This document shows, one piece after another, positions 10,807 to 19,810 of a stretch of DNA of 64,000 bases; the first letter of the stretch is position 1, and each line of letters opens with the position of its first letter. Both the position numbers and the translations under genes were made by a program. The notes beneath the pieces were generated by a model, which was not told the DNA's origin, did not search any database, and saw only the letters and a list, made by a program, of their open reading frames with translations. Origin of the DNA: Chelativorans sp. YIM 93263 (GTDB lineage: Bacteria; Pseudomonadota; Alphaproteobacteria; Rhizobiales; Rhizobiaceae); the NCBI RefSeq assembly GCF_028767125.1, contig NZ_JAKCWP010000001.1:496001-560000 (forward strand). Direction: 5' to 3'.

Positions 10807-12015
10807 GTGGCACATTTTTCAAACGTACTGAAAGCACGCGCAGGCATGCTGTTGATTGTCGCCGCCGGATTCCTCCTTTCCGCCTGCGGTACACCGAGCG
10901 TGCCGAACGGCTTGCCGTCCATGCAGCCGGCCCAGCCTTCAGCAACTCTGCCTGAAGGCCAAGTCGAGGGCGAGACGCTGGGGATCGGGAACACCCGGGT
11001 TGCGATGCTGCTGCCGCTCTCGGCCGAGGGGAATGGCGGGAAAATAGCCGCTGAGCTGAGGAACGCTGCCCGGATGGCGCTTGATGACAGCGGAAACGAC
11101 GCCTTGCAGATCGTGGTGAAGGATACGGGCGGAACGGAGGCCGGGGCCAGGGCTGCTGCCGAGAGTGCGTCCCGGGAAGGAGCAACTCTGGTCATCGGCC
11201 CGGTCTTTGCTCCGAATGTGCGGGCCGCCTCCGCAGTTCTTACGCCGAACCGCACGCCGGTGGTGGCCTTCTCTTCCGACCGCACCGTGGCAGGCCCCGA
11301 TACCTATCTCAATTCATTCCTGCCGGAAGGTCTGGTCCGGCGGATCCTTAACCATGCCGCCTCTCATGGCCTTGGCGACGTCGTGGCCATCGTGCCGAAC
11401 AATCCCGCAGGAGAGCTTGCCGAGAACGAAGCGCGCGCGACCCTGCGGCAGACCGGGGGCAATCTGGTTGCCGTTGGCCGGTATGATTACGAAAACGCCT
11501 CTGTGCAAGCGGCTGTCCAGGACATCGCCATGGCTGTCGATGAAGCGGATGCCATCTTCATACCCGACGGCGGCAACAGCCCGCGGGTGATCGTCGCCGC
11601 CCTTCGTGGACTCGGGGTTGATCTTTCCGGAAAGCAGCTTTTGGGAACGGGCCAGTGGGCAAGCGCGGACCTTTCCGATCCGGCATTGCAAGGGGGATGG
11701 TTCGCCGATGTCGGCCACGCCCGTATGAATCTCTACAAGGCGCGTTATGAAGAGCGGTTCGGAACAGAGCCTTCCGTTACCTCCGCGCTCGGTTATGACA
11801 CGGCCCTTCTGGCGACCACACTGACCCAAAATGGCGGGGCGGCTGCTTTCACGGCGTCCAGGCTGCAAAATCCCGCCGGCTTTTCCGGCTACACCGGCAC
11901 ATTCCGTTTCAGGCCGGACGGCACGAGCGAACGCGGCTATGCGGTCTATGAGATCCGGGATGGCGCGGCGGAGCTTATAAGCCCCGCACCGGCGAGTTTC
12001 GGCGCAACAGGCTGA
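10807..12015 (+). CDS. Penicillin-binding protein activator-like lipoprotein (LppC/LpoA family)
   Basis: Predicted lipoprotein with a periplasmic-binding-protein (branched-chain amino-acid receptor-like) fold, related to LpoA activators of peptidoglycan synthases. The chosen start is the GTG at 10807, preceded by GAGAGGAAAAAG; the lipobox LLSAC then gives Cys27 as the lipidated residue. The mature part begins with low-complexity residues, then a PBP fold from NTRVAMLLPLSAEG to FRFRPDGTSERGYAVYEI. In alphaproteobacteria the partner peptidoglycan synthase is not established, so LpoA function is inference. Divergent from rsmI. Confidence 0.85.
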   Translation: MAHFSNVLKARAGMLLIVAAGFLLSACGTPSVPNGLPSMQPAQPSATLPEGQVEGETLGIGNTRVAMLLPLSAEGNGGKIAAELRNAARMALDDSGNDALQIVVKDTGGTEAGARAAAESASREGATLVIGPVFAPNVRAASAVLTPNRTPVVAFSSDRTVAGPDTYLNSFLPEGLVRRILNHAASHGLGDVVAIVPNNPAGELAENEARATLRQTGGNLVAVGRYDYENASVQAAVQDIAMAVDEADAIFIPDGGNSPRVIVAALRGLGVDLSGKQLLGTGQWASADLSDPALQGGWFADVGHARMNLYKARYEERFGTEPSVTSALGYDTALLATTLTQNGGAAAFTASRLQNPAGFSGYTGTFRFRPDGTSERGYAVYEIRDGAAELISPAPASFGATG

Positions 12016-12107
12016 AGCGGTGAGATCGTATTGAACGCGCTCCGAGGCGGAATGATGCCAAGGTGTCACTGCCGGAGCAGACGCTCCAAACACACGCTTT
12101 TCCGGGT

Positions 12108-13271
12108 TTACCGCGCCAGGTCCGCCACCACCGCATCCAGCACCACCATGCCGGCGGGGGTGGCGCGCAGCCGCGAATTGCCGACCGGCTCTACGAAGCC
12201 TTCATCACGCAGAACGCCGATCCGCGCCGGCGCGAGCGGGCGGCCGGCAAGCGCCTCATAGCGTTGCAGATCGATGCCTTCGGTCAGCCTTAGTCCCATC
12301 AGCAGAAGCTCGTCGGCTTCTTCCACGCTGGTCAGCGTCTCGCCGCCCGAAACACCGTGGCCGTCGCGCTCCACCAGCTCCAGCCATTTCTCCGGATATT
12401 TCTCCGTGAACGTGACGACCCGATGGCCTTCCTCGATGAAGCGGCCATGTGCGCCCGGCCCGACGCCGATATATTCACCATAGCGCCAGTAGACGAGATT
12501 GTGGCGGCTTTCGGCTCCCGGCTTTGCGTGATTGGAAATCTCATAGGCCGGCAATCCGTGCGATGCCGTCACCTCCTGCGTGGCGTGGTAGAGATCGGCG
12601 GCCAAATCCACGTCCGGCACGTTCAATCGGCCCATCTGGTGAAGCGCGAAGAAGGGTGTGCCCTCCTCGATGGTGAGCTGATAGAGCGACAGGTGATCGG
12701 CCGCATAGCCGATGGCCTGCTCCAGCTCCGCCTTCCACGCTTCCACCGACTGCTCGGGTCGCGCGTAGATGAGGTCGAATGAAAGACGCGGGAAGGTCTC
12801 GCGGGCAAGCGTGATCGCGTGCAGTGCCTCGTCGACCGAATGGAGCCGGCCGAGAAGGCGCAGGTCTTTTTCGTTAAGCGCCTGGACCCCTAGCGAAACA
12901 CGGTTAACGCCAGCCCGCCGATAGCCGCGGAAGCGCTCTGCCTCGACCGAGGACGGATTGGCCTCCAGCGTTATTTCGGCATCCTCCGCCAGGGCCCATT
13001 TCTCTGCGATGGCATCGAGAATCCCGGCAACGGTTCCTGGCTCCATCAAGGAGGGTGTACCGCCACCCAGGAAGATACTGGAAACGGTACGTGGGCCCGT
13101 GCGCGCCCGCATGGTATCGAGTTCTCGCGCAAAGGCCGCGGCAAAACGCGGCTGGTCAATCGGCTGGTGGCGCACATGGCTGTTGAAGTCGCAGTAGGGG
13201 CACTTCGCCGCACAAAAGGGCCAATGGACATAGACGCCGAAACCGGGAGACCCGTTCATGCTTGCATTCAT
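12108..13271 (-). CDS. hemW: Radical SAM heme chaperone HemW (HemN-like)
   Basis: Radical SAM protein related to coproporphyrinogen III dehydrogenase; the HemW clade binds heme and delivers it to target proteins rather than oxidising coproporphyrinogen. The 387-residue protein has the 4Fe-4S motif CAAKCPYC (Cys20, Cys24, Cys27), the SAM-binding GGGTPSL and the HemN_C domain. It lacks the extra N-terminal region and fourth Cys (CxxxCxxCxC) of true HemN, supporting HemW. Its start overlaps the rdgB stop by 4 bases (ATGA), so it is coupled to rdgB in the rph-VOC-rdgB-hemW run. Confidence 0.95.
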   Translation of the reverse strand: MNASMNGSPGFGVYVHWPFCAAKCPYCDFNSHVRHQPIDQPRFAAAFARELDTMRARTGPRTVSSIFLGGGTPSLMEPGTVAGILDAIAEKWALAEDAEITLEANPSSVEAERFRGYRRAGVNRVSLGVQALNEKDLRLLGRLHSVDEALHAITLARETFPRLSFDLIYARPEQSVEAWKAELEQAIGYAADHLSLYQLTIEEGTPFFALHQMGRLNVPDVDLAADLYHATQEVTASHGLPAYEISNHAKPGAESRHNLVYWRYGEYIGVGPGAHGRFIEEGHRVVTFTEKYPEKWLELVERDGHGVSGGETLTSVEEADELLLMGLRLTEGIDLQRYEALAGRPLAPARIGVLRDEGFVEPVGNSRLRATPAGMVVLDAVVADLAR

Positions 13272-13915
13272 GAAGCCCCCAGGCGGGCCTGCGCGAACTT
13301 CTTGAAGGCGCGGGCGCGGTGCGAGAGCGCATGTTCATCGCCCGGCTTCCAGCCGTGCTTCTCCTCTGCCGTCATCTCACCGAAGGTACGCTCATAGCCT
13401 TCGGGCTGGAATACCGGATCGTAGCCGAAGCCCAGATCGCCGCGTGGCGGCCAGACGAGATGCCCCTCGACCTCGCCGCGGTAATACTCCGTCTCTCCGT
13501 CCGGAAAGCACAGACAGATGACGCAGACGAAGCGGGCGCGGCGCTGCTCGGGCCCCTCAGCGCCCTTTTCTCGCAGCAGGTTTTCCGTCTTCTCCATGGC
13601 CATGTAAAAATCGCGACTGCCGTCGGGAAGCGTTGCCCAATCGGCGGTGTAGACGCCCGGGGCGCCGTTCAGCGCGTCGGCGCACATGCCCGAATCGTCG
13701 GACAGCGCGGGCAGGCCCGTCGCCCTGGCGGCCGCGAATGCTTTGATATAGGCATTCTGCTCGAACTCCGTGCCGGTTTCCTCGGGCTCCGGCAACTCGA
13801 GGTCCGCCGCTGAACGCACGTCGTAGCCGAATGGCTTCAAAAGATCCGAGAATTCACGCAGCTTGCCCGCGTTGTGACTTGCGAGGACGAACTTCCTGTT
13901 TTCGATCTGCTTCAA
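13268..13915 (-). CDS. rdgB: XTP/dITP diphosphatase (non-canonical purine NTP pyrophosphatase)
   Basis: Removes ITP, dITP and XTP from the nucleotide pool by hydrolysis to the monophosphate. The 215-residue protein shows the family signatures [11 protein letters not shown] near residue 13, [24 protein letters not shown], and [18 protein letters not shown] with the closing SHRARAF. It overlaps both neighbours by 4 bases (VOC gene upstream, hemW downstream). Normal length. Confidence 0.97.
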   Translation of the reverse strand: MKQIENRKFVLASHNAGKLREFSDLLKPFGYDVRSAADLELPEPEETGTEFEQNAYIKAFAAARATGLPALSDDSGMCADALNGAPGVYTADWATLPDGSRDFYMAMEKTENLLREKGAEGPEQRRARFVCVICLCFPDGETEYYRGEVEGHLVWPPRGDLGFGYDPVFQPEGYERTFGEMTAEEKHGWKPGDEHALSHRARAFKKFAQARLGAS

Positions 13916-14325
13916 TCAAGCCCCCAGATGCGTGGTTCGGCGAACTCGAGCGAGTTGCCGAACGGATCCCGAAAATAAATGGAACGTCCGCCCTTGGGCC
14001 ACTCGAAATCGGCCTCAATCTTAATGTTGTGTGTCTGCAGCCGGGTTTTCCACATCTCGATGTCCTCGGCGCTGGCGGAGAAGCACAAGTGCCCGTCGCC
14101 GCGCGCGCCGTGAGGCGGTACCGGCAGGCGGGCGTCCGGGCCGGGCGGAACTTCGGTTGCATCCGGGTTGAACAGGAGCAGGACCGCATTGCCGCATCGG
14201 AAGAAGACGTGACGCCCGTCTACCTTCGAGATGTGTTCGAGCCCGAGCACCTCGCCGTAAAAGCGTTCGGCCTCTTCGAGATCGCTGACGTAAAGTGCCG
14301 CTTCCAGTATGGCCGCTGGCTGCAT
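13912..14325 (-). CDS. VOC family (glyoxalase/bleomycin resistance-like) protein
   Basis: A 137-residue vicinal-oxygen-chelate fold protein, probably metal dependent. It has the beta-alpha-beta opening [24 protein letters not shown] and the closing [19 protein letters not shown], with GDGHLCFSA in the middle supplying a putative His ligand and a Glu in the last strand. Members include glyoxalases, dioxygenases and drug-binding proteins; the substrate is not predictable here. Located between rph and rdgB and translated with rdgB by a 4-base overlap. Confidence 0.88.
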   Translation of the reverse strand: MQPAAILEAALYVSDLEEAERFYGEVLGLEHISKVDGRHVFFRCGNAVLLLFNPDATEVPPGPDARLPVPPHGARGDGHLCFSASAEDIEMWKTRLQTHNIKIEADFEWPKGGRSIYFRDPFGNSLEFAEPRIWGLD

Positions 14326-14334
14326 CGCTTCGTC

Positions 14335-15051
14335 CTATGCCACGGTCATCTTTTGCAGTTCGACAAGACGGCCGATTCCCTTCTTGGCAAGGTCCAGCAA
14401 TTGCTGGAACGCTTCTTCCGAGAAGGGTTCACCTTCAGCCGTGCCCTGGACTTCCACGATGCCGCCCTTGCCGGTCATCACGAAATTGCTGTCCGCTTCG
14501 GCCGCCGAGTCCTCGGCATAATCGAGATCGAGGACAGGCGTTCCCTCGTAAAGTCCGCAGGATATGGCCGCGACATGGTCCTTGAGCACCCGGTCCAAGG
14601 AAATCATGTGCCGCGCCTGCATCCAGGTGAGGCAATCGTGCAGTGCGACGAACCCGCCGGTGATTGCAGCAGTGCGGGTGCCGCCGTCGGCCTGCAGCAC
14701 GTCGCAGTCCACGGTGATCTGCATTTCGCCGAGCGCCTGGAGGTCGACAACTGCGCGCAGACTGCGCCCGATCAACCGCTGGATTTCCAGTGTCCGCCCG
14801 CCCTGCTTACCGGAGGAGGCCTCGCGGCGCATGCGATCGCCCGTGGAACGCGGCAGCATGCCGTATTCGGCCGTCACCCAGCCTTTGCCGGAATTGCGCA
14901 GCCATCCCGGAACCCTTTCCTCCAGGCTCGCCGTGCACAGCACATGGGTATCGCCGAATTTCACCAGGCAGGAGCCTTCGGCGTGTTTCGAAACCCCGCG
15001 CTCGAAGCTGATGGCGCGCATTTCGTCCGGCTGCCGTTTCGAGGGTCGCAT
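14335..15051 (-). CDS. rph: Ribonuclease PH
   Basis: Phosphorolytic 3'-5' exoribonuclease that trims tRNA 3' ends. The 238-residue protein has the N-terminal [38 protein letters not shown], the phosphate-site region [21 protein letters not shown] and [23 protein letters not shown]. Full length for the family. First gene of the minus-strand run rph-VOC-rdgB-hemW, divergent from hrcA. The rph/hrcA pairing is conserved in alphaproteobacteria. Confidence 0.98.
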   Translation of the reverse strand: MRPSKRQPDEMRAISFERGVSKHAEGSCLVKFGDTHVLCTASLEERVPGWLRNSGKGWVTAEYGMLPRSTGDRMRREASSGKQGGRTLEIQRLIGRSLRAVVDLQALGEMQITVDCDVLQADGGTRTAAITGGFVALHDCLTWMQARHMISLDRVLKDHVAAISCGLYEGTPVLDLDYAEDSAAEADSNFVMTGKGGIVEVQGTAEGEPFSEEAFQQLLDLAKKGIGRLVELQKMTVA

Positions 15052-15162
15052 TGTGTTCGCGTCTCCGGGTCATTTGCGTGGATTGAGCTGTGCGCGGCTT
15101 GTAGCTTTTCTGAACCCGTCGACGCAAAGGAAAAACCGTGGGCACGGAAACGACAAGCGCAG

Positions 15163-15190
15163 TTGTGTTTAACACGCTCTCTCTTATATT
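15163..15190 (+). promoter_or_regulatory. Candidate housekeeping promoter of hrcA
   Basis: TTGTGT at 15163-15168, 16 nt, TATATT at 15185-15190, ending 18 bases before the hrcA ATG. It is reasonable as a sigma-70-type promoter. CTTATAT in the -10 could also suit RpoH, but no CTTG lies at the right distance. No CIRCE element is visible. Confidence 0.4.
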
Positions 15191-15208
15191 TTGTATGAGG
15201 GTAAACCA

Positions 15209-16279
15209 ATGACCAAACCAGTTCTGGACCAGACATTTCGATCTCTCGATGCACGGGCGCGCGACATTTTCCGCCTGCTCGTCGAATCATATCTGCAGGG
15301 CGGCGAGCCCGTCGGCTCGCGTAGTCTCTCGCGGCTTCTGCCCACGCAGCTTTCGCCTGCCACCGTGCGAAACGTCATGAGCGATCTGGAGCATCTGGGC
15401 CTGGTTTATGCGCCGCACATCTCGGCGGGGCGCCTCCCAACCCAGCAGGGCCTGCGTTTCTTTGTCGACGCATTCATGGAGATCGGTGATCTTTCCGAGG
15501 AAGAGCGGAATATCATTGAGTCGCAGATAAAGGCATCCGGGAAGGGGCAGTCGCTCGAGCACTTTCTCACTGAGGCGAGCCAGATGCTCTCCGGATTGTC
15601 GCGCGGCGCGGGTGTTGTACTGGCGGCCAAGACCGAGGCGCCGCTAAAGCATATTGAATTCGTGCAGCTCGAGCCGCAGAAGGCGCTTGCCATCCTCGTC
15701 ATGCAGAACGGTGATGTGGAGAACCGCGTTCTCGACCTGCCGGCGGGCGTGACCACATCGCAGCTCACCGAGGCCTCGAACTACCTGAACGCCCATATAC
15801 GCGGGCGTACGCTCGCCGAGGCGCGGGCCGAACTCGCCCGTCTCAAGAAGGAAACGCGGGCCGCCCTCGATACGCTCTCGCAGTCTCTGGTCGAGCAGGG
15901 TCTGGCAGTGTGGGTGGAATCGGAAAGCGACCTGCCCGCCCGGCTGATCGTGCGCGGCCGCGCCAACCTGCTGGAGAATGTGACGGCAGAGGCCGATCTG
16001 GACCTCCTACGCCATCTGTTCGAGGATCTGGAGACCAAGGAAGGGCTCATCCAGCTTTTGGAGCTGGCCGAGGAAGGACCGGGCGTGCGCATTTTCATCG
16101 GCTCGGAGAACAAGCTTTTCTCGCTGTCGGGCTCTTCTCTGGTGGTCGCGCCCTATCGCGATCAGGACTCGCGCGTGGTCGGGGCACTCGGGATTATTGG
16201 CCCGACACGGCTCAACTACGCCCGTATCGTGCCGATGGTCGACTACACAGCACAACTCGTCGGTCGCATGGTGAGATAG
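15209..16279 (+). CDS. hrcA: Heat-inducible transcription repressor HrcA
   Basis: DNA-binding repressor of class I heat-shock genes (usually groESL in alphaproteobacteria) through CIRCE operators. From ATG 15209 (SD GAGGG upstream) it is 356 residues. The N-terminal winged helix ([17 protein letters not shown], then [11 protein letters not shown], then [14 protein letters not shown]) and the GAF-like domain ending [20 protein letters not shown] are both typical. An in-frame TTG at 15191 is an alternative start without SD. Upstream of an ABM gene and grpE in the same direction. Confidence 0.98.
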   Translation: MTKPVLDQTFRSLDARARDIFRLLVESYLQGGEPVGSRSLSRLLPTQLSPATVRNVMSDLEHLGLVYAPHISAGRLPTQQGLRFFVDAFMEIGDLSEEERNIIESQIKASGKGQSLEHFLTEASQMLSGLSRGAGVVLAAKTEAPLKHIEFVQLEPQKALAILVMQNGDVENRVLDLPAGVTTSQLTEASNYLNAHIRGRTLAEARAELARLKKETRAALDTLSQSLVEQGLAVWVESESDLPARLIVRGRANLLENVTAEADLDLLRHLFEDLETKEGLIQLLELAEEGPGVRIFIGSENKLFSLSGSSLVVAPYRDQDSRVVGALGIIGPTRLNYARIVPMVDYTAQLVGRMVR

Positions 16280-16293
16280 ATCAGGAGGATTTG

Positions 16294-16599
16294 ATGTTCG
16301 GACTGATCGGCAAGATGCGCGCCCAGCCTGGCCAGCGGGATGCACTGGCAAAGCTTATGCTTTCGGCCAGCGAGGCGATGCCCGGGTGTCTCAGCTATAT
16401 CATCGCGAAGGATGAAAGCGATCTCGATGCGCTTTGGATCACGGAAACCTGGGAGGACGAGCAAAGCCACAAGGCCTCCTTGTCCCTGCCGCAGGTTCAG
16501 GAGGCAATCGGGAAGGCGCGGCCGCTGATTGCCGGGTTCGACTCGCAAACGCGTACCGTTCCTATAGGTGGTATCGGCCTGCCGGAAACCGGCCGTTGA
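16294..16599 (+). CDS. Antibiotic biosynthesis monooxygenase (ABM) domain protein
   Basis: A 101-residue dimeric alpha/beta-barrel protein: MFGLIGKMRAQPGQRDALAK, then CLSYIIAKDESD and WITETWEDEQSHKASL, the characteristic ABM pattern. SD AGGAGG lies 5 bases before ATG 16294. It sits 14 bases after hrcA and 79 bases before grpE, so it is probably co-transcribed with hrcA. Such proteins range from quinol monooxygenases to heme-degrading enzymes and structural homologues; no substrate can be assigned. Confidence 0.9.
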   Translation: MFGLIGKMRAQPGQRDALAKLMLSASEAMPGCLSYIIAKDESDLDALWITETWEDEQSHKASLSLPQVQEAIGKARPLIAGFDSQTRTVPIGGIGLPETGR

Positions 16600-16611
16600 A
16601 TCGGTCTACCC

Positions 16612-16643
16612 CTTGATTTTGCGCCGCCAAACCTCGATATCCC
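16612..16643 (+). promoter_or_regulatory. Candidate RpoH promoter of grpE
   Basis: CTTG at 16612-16615, an 18-nt spacer, then TCGATATCCC at 16634-16643, 35 bases before the grpE ATG. The spacer length equals that of the dnaK promoter in this window. The -10 half is weaker (ATAT core shared). Confidence 0.5.
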
Positions 16644-16678
16644 GCTCGAGAAATCGCAACCGGACAGACGGATAGGCA

Positions 16679-17335
16679 ATGAGTAGGAATCAAAAGGACG
16701 ACCCCGCGCAAAACGAAGAACAGCCCGTTGAAAACGGTGCAGCCGAGGCGACTTCGAACGAGGAGGAAGCTGCCGAGGAAAGCGTGTCCGAAGAGGACGT
16801 CCTTGTCCGCCTGGCGAAGGAAAACGACGAGCTGAAAGAGCGCGCGATGCGCTTGGCTGCTGAGATGGAAAATCTGCGCAAGCGCACACAGCGCGATGTG
16901 GCCGATGCCCGCAACTTCGGAATTTCCAGCTTCGCACGCGAAATGCTGACGGTTTCGGACAATCTCCAACGGGCGCTGGAAGCCGTTTCGCAGGAAGCGC
17001 GTGATCAGGCAAATCCGACGTTGAAAGCGTTGATCGAGGGTGTCGAGATGACCGAGCGTGCCATGTTATCGGCGCTGGAACGCCACGGCGTGAAAAAGAT
17101 CGAGCCGCATGGCGAGCGTTTCGACCCGCATTTCCATCAGGCCATGTTCGAGGTGCCGAATGAGGAAGTTCCGGCCAATACCGTCGTTCAGGTGGTGCAG
17201 ACGGGTTATGTGATTGGAGAGCGCGTGTTGCGGCCGGCCATGGTCGGTGTCTCCAAGGGTGGACCCAAACCCGAATCCGCACCTTCGCAGGCCGAAACCG
17301 GTACGGACGAGGGTGCGAGCGACCGGTCCGAATAA
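16679..17335 (+). CDS. grpE: Nucleotide exchange factor GrpE
   Basis: Dimeric cofactor that releases ADP from DnaK. The 218-residue protein has an acidic low-complexity N-terminus (about residues 1-40), a long coiled-coil helix ([20 protein letters not shown], then [11 protein letters not shown]), and the C-terminal beta domain with the signature [13 protein letters not shown] and [23 protein letters not shown]. Slightly long for the family because of acidic and Ser/Gly/Glu tails, as usual in Rhizobiales. It ends just before a strong bidirectional terminator. Confidence 0.98.
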   Translation: MSRNQKDDPAQNEEQPVENGAAEATSNEEEAAEESVSEEDVLVRLAKENDELKERAMRLAAEMENLRKRTQRDVADARNFGISSFAREMLTVSDNLQRALEAVSQEARDQANPTLKALIEGVEMTERAMLSALERHGVKKIEPHGERFDPHFHQAMFEVPNEEVPANTVVQVVQTGYVIGERVLRPAMVGVSKGGPKPESAPSQAETGTDEGASDRSE

Positions 17336-17365
17336 ACTATCCCGGTTCTGACGTCAGAAATACAA

Positions 17366-17393
17366 GGAGCCGCCCTTTGGCGGCTCCATTTTT
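17366..17393 (+). terminator. Intrinsic terminator between grpE and DUF1150 gene
   Basis: A perfect 9-bp stem (17366-17374 with 17379-17387), CTTT loop, followed by ATTTTT on the plus side. On the minus side the stem is followed by TTGTATTT, so it may serve both convergent transcripts. Confidence 0.85.
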
Positions 17394-17430
17394 CGTTTGA
17401 AACTCAGAAATCTCTGCCGAGCCGGTGGTC

Positions 17431-17688
17431 CTAATGCAGGCTGACGGGCTCGAGATCGTTCTGATAGGCACCGGCCAGCGCGGCCTCGCGGCCATCGGCG
17501 AGCAGGATCGGCTGCCCGTTGGCGGCAAAAAGCGCCCAAAGCTTGGTTCCCGGTTCCATGTCCGGTACGCCTGGGAACTTGCCCTGCAGTTCCTCGGCGT
17601 CCATCTCGCGCATATAGGCAACCGCACCTTCGCCCAAATGGGCAAGCTGCTGCTGGGTTACTGGATGTTTCATTTGGTTCTCAGTCAT
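17431..17688 (-). CDS. DUF1150 family protein
   Basis: An 85-residue alphaproteobacterial DUF1150 protein of unknown function: LAHLGEGAVAYMREM, then LWALFAANGQPILLADGREAA and the ending NDLEPVSLH. It lies downstream of the small heat-shock gene in the same direction (71-base gap), a pairing common in Rhizobiales, so it is probably co-induced by heat. The SD AGGAGG directly precedes the start region. Confidence 0.9.
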   Translation of the reverse strand: MTENQMKHPVTQQQLAHLGEGAVAYMREMDAEELQGKFPGVPDMEPGTKLWALFAANGQPILLADGREAALAGAYQNDLEPVSLH

Positions 17689-17759
17689 ATCAGCCTCCTA
17701 TCCGCGGGCCGTCCATTAGACCAACCCGTCCGAGAGCCTCGGGGTTCCGGTAAAACGCA

Positions 17760-18185
17760 TCAGTCCTTCACCGAAATGTTAATCTTCTTGACCAGCCGTT
17801 CCGGCTCGGGCCTGTCGAGATCGACAGACAGAAGCCCGTTCTTGAGCTCCGCGCCAGTGACACGCATGCCGTCGGCGAGCACGAAAACGCGCTGGAATTG
17901 CCGTGACGCAATTCCGCGATGCAGATAATCCCGGTCCGCGTCGTCGTTCTGGCGGCCCTTGATGACAAGCTGGTTTTCCTCGGTCGTTACCTCGAGGTCT
18001 TCTTCGGCGAACCCGGCTACCGCCAGCGTGATGCGGAGCCTCTCGCCCTTGCGTTCTTCCGGTCTGAAGCGTTCAATATTGTATGGAGGATAGCTGTCGC
18101 CCGATTTGGCGACCCGTTCAAGCGTCTTCTCCATACTGTCGAACCCCAACAGAAGCGGGTTCGAGAATGGCGTCATGCGCGTCAT
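17760..18185 (-). CDS. Small heat shock protein (Hsp20/alpha-crystallin family)
   Basis: ATP-independent holdase that prevents aggregation of unfolding proteins. From the ATG at 18185 (SD AGGA within 18188-18195) it is 141 residues; an upstream start at 18215 lies inside the structured leader and is unlikely. The protein has an IbpA-like N-terminus (PFSNPLLLGFDSMEKTLERVA, 20 aa or so), the crystallin domain (ERLRITLAVAGFAEEDLEV, then GIASRQFQRVFVLADG, then LKNGLLSVDLDRPEPE), and a C-terminal KKINIS matching the IXI oligomerisation motif. Its leader resembles a ROSE RNA thermometer and an RpoH-like promoter lies upstream. Confidence 0.95.
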   Translation of the reverse strand: MTRMTPFSNPLLLGFDSMEKTLERVAKSGDSYPPYNIERFRPEERKGERLRITLAVAGFAEEDLEVTTEENQLVIKGRQNDDADRDYLHRGIASRQFQRVFVLADGMRVTGAELKNGLLSVDLDRPEPERLVKKINISVKD

Positions 18186-18240
18186 GTTCCTGTCCTCAAA
18201 GAGCGACGTGGACAAGCAAAAACCCGGTTGGCGTTTTTGC
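18186..18240 (-). ncRNA. ROSE-like RNA thermometer in the hsp20 leader
   Basis: Minus-strand leader ending at the hsp20 ATG. The ROSE signature UUGCU (18219-18215) sits in an arm, 18219-18210, that can pair with the SD region 18195-18187. The helix has 9 bp, including one G-U pair, with a single bulged G (18217) opposite the SD and a 14-nt loop. That bulged G opposite the SD is the hallmark of ROSE elements of rhizobial small heat-shock genes. A second, upstream stem of 8 bp (18240-18233 with 18223-18216) shares the UUGC bases, so the two folds compete. Seen by hand pairing only. Confidence 0.6.
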
Positions 18241-18247
18241 CGATGGC

Positions 18248-18280
18248 CCTGATATGGTTGATCATAATAAGGAGTTCAAG
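18248..18280 (-). promoter_or_regulatory. Candidate RpoH promoter of hsp20
   Basis: Minus strand: CTTGAA beginning at 18280, and CCATATCAGG at 18257-18248, with 19 nt between CTTG and CCATAT (18 if the -10 is read one base earlier). The position gives a leader of about 60 nt containing the ROSE-like structure. Confidence 0.5.
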
Positions 18281-18295
18281 AAGGGCTTATAATCC

Positions 18296-19237
18296 GTGGG
18301 CAAAACACGAAAAATTGTAATAGACACCGATCCCGGCCAAGACGACGCGGTGGCTATCCTGCTGGCGTTGGCGAGCCCGGAACTCGATGTATTGGGCATT
18401 ACGGCCGTAGCCGGTAATGTCCCGCTGCCGCTTACGGAACTGAACGCCCGCAAGATCTGCGAGTTGGCCGGACGACCCGATATCCGCGTCTTCGCCGGTG
18501 CCAGCCGACCCATGGTGCGCGATCTGGTCACCGCCGAACACGTGCACGGGAAAACGGGGTTGGACGGGCCCGACCTACCGGAACCCGAAATGATGCTCAT
18601 GGGCGAGCATGCGGTCGATTTCATCATTGACACTCTCATGAAGCATGATGAGGGCGAGGTAACGCTTTGCACGCTCGGCCCGCTCACCAATGTCGCCCTC
18701 GCCCTGGTTCGCGAACCGAAGATCGCGCCGCGGGTTCGGGAGATCGTCATGATGGGCGGCGGCTTCTTCGAAGGCGGCAACGTCACGCCGACGGCCGAAT
18801 TCAACATCTATGTGGACCCGCATGCCGCTGATGTCGTCTTTCGCTCTGGCGTACCGATCGTCATGATGCCTCTGGACGTGACGCACAAGGCGCTGACGAC
18901 CGCCGATCGAATCGCCGGCTTCCGTAATCTCGGCACGCGCGTGGCTCTGGCGACGGCCAAGATGCTCGAGTATTTCGAGCGCTTCGATGAGGAAAAATAC
19001 GGCATTGACGGCGGCCCGCTGCACGATCCCTGCGTCATCGCCTATCTGCTCGAACCACACCTTTTTAGCGGCCGCGAATGCAATGTAAGTGTTGAGACGG
19101 CCTCGGAACTGACCATGGGCATGACGGTGATCGACTGGTGGCGCGTGACGGAGAAGCCGAAAAATGCGCTGGTCATGCGCGAAATCGATCACGACCGCTT
19201 TTTCGAATTGCTGGTCGAGCGCATCGCTGCGCTCTGA
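18296..19237 (+). CDS. Inosine/uridine-preferring nucleoside hydrolase
   Basis: Calcium-dependent hydrolase cleaving the N-glycosidic bond of ribonucleosides for salvage. The 313-residue protein begins KIVIDTDPGQDDAVAILLAL, with the DxDxxxDD metal-binding signature at residues 10-17, and has MMGGGFFEGGNVTPTAEFN and the C-terminal DPC (HDPCVIAY) Ca ligand region. Start is GTG at 18296, with AAGAAGGG 14 bases upstream, so translation is perhaps weak. Divergent from hsp20. Substrate preference within the IUNH family cannot be read from sequence. Confidence 0.93.
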   Translation: MGKTRKIVIDTDPGQDDAVAILLALASPELDVLGITAVAGNVPLPLTELNARKICELAGRPDIRVFAGASRPMVRDLVTAEHVHGKTGLDGPDLPEPEMMLMGEHAVDFIIDTLMKHDEGEVTLCTLGPLTNVALALVREPKIAPRVREIVMMGGGFFEGGNVTPTAEFNIYVDPHAADVVFRSGVPIVMMPLDVTHKALTTADRIAGFRNLGTRVALATAKMLEYFERFDEEKYGIDGGPLHDPCVIAYLLEPHLFSGRECNVSVETASELTMGMTVIDWWRVTEKPKNALVMREIDHDRFFELLVERIAAL

Positions 19238-19324
19238 GACACCGCGCGGTTGATTTTCAATCGTCCCTTTAGGCAGGGCCCCGCCGCATGAAACGGCAGG
19301 GTCGGGCTTGAGGCGAACTGCGCT

Positions 19325-19810
19325 TTACTCTTCCTTTTCGGCGGAGCGCGCGTTCAGAAGACCGTATTTCTCCGCGCCGATCTCTTCGAGAAGCTGCAGC
19401 TGCGTCTCGAGGAAGTCGATATGGCCCTCCTCGTCGGCCAGCAGTTCCTCGAACAGCTTCATCGTGACGTAATCACCAAGCTGCTGACAGATTTCGCGGG
19501 ATTCCTTGTAGGAAGTGCGGGCCTCGTACTCCCCGGCCAGATCGGCCTCGAGCGCTTCCTTGACATTCTGCCCGATGCGCAGCGGAGCGACCGTCTGCAG
19601 GTTTGGATGGCCTTCCAGGAAGATGATGCGCTCGACCAGCTTGTCGGCGTGATGCATCTCCTCGATGGATTCGGCGCGCTCCTTTTCGGCGAGCCGGGTA
19701 TAGCCCCAGTCCTCCAGTAGCCGATAGTGAAGCCAGTATTGATTGACAGCGCCAAGCTCGAGGAAGAGAGCCTCGTTAAGCCGCTCGATGACCTTTGTTT
19801 CGCCTTTCAA
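19325..19810 (-). CDS. bfr: Bacterioferritin
   Basis: 24-mer heme-containing iron store with ferroxidase activity. With a TTG start at 19810 the protein is 161 residues, and key residues fall at the E. coli numbers: Glu18, Tyr25, Glu51 and His54 of the di-iron site and Met52, the heme ligand. This strongly supports the TTG over the upstream GTG at 19849. The usual N-terminus MKG-KVIE-LN is visible (here [14 protein letters not shown]). An SD GGAGCAGG precedes the TTG. The start lies 35 bases inside the end of bfd, so translation of the two is probably coupled. Confidence 0.95.
   Translation of the reverse strand: MKGETKVIERLNEALFLELGAVNQYWLHYRLLEDWGYTRLAEKERAESIEEMHHADKLVERIIFLEGHPNLQTVAPLRIGQNVKEALEADLAGEYEARTSYKESREICQQLGDYVTMKLFEELLADEEGHIDFLETQLQLLEEIGAEKYGLLNARSAEKEE

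Noticed and set aside
13831-15198. 455-codon plus-strand frame across rdgB, VOC and rph
   Set aside because: Mirror frame of three well-conserved genes; no family features.
15052-15208. CIRCE operator in front of hrcA
   Set aside because: No TTAGCACTC-N9-GAGTGCTAA-like repeat is present here or upstream of dnaK.
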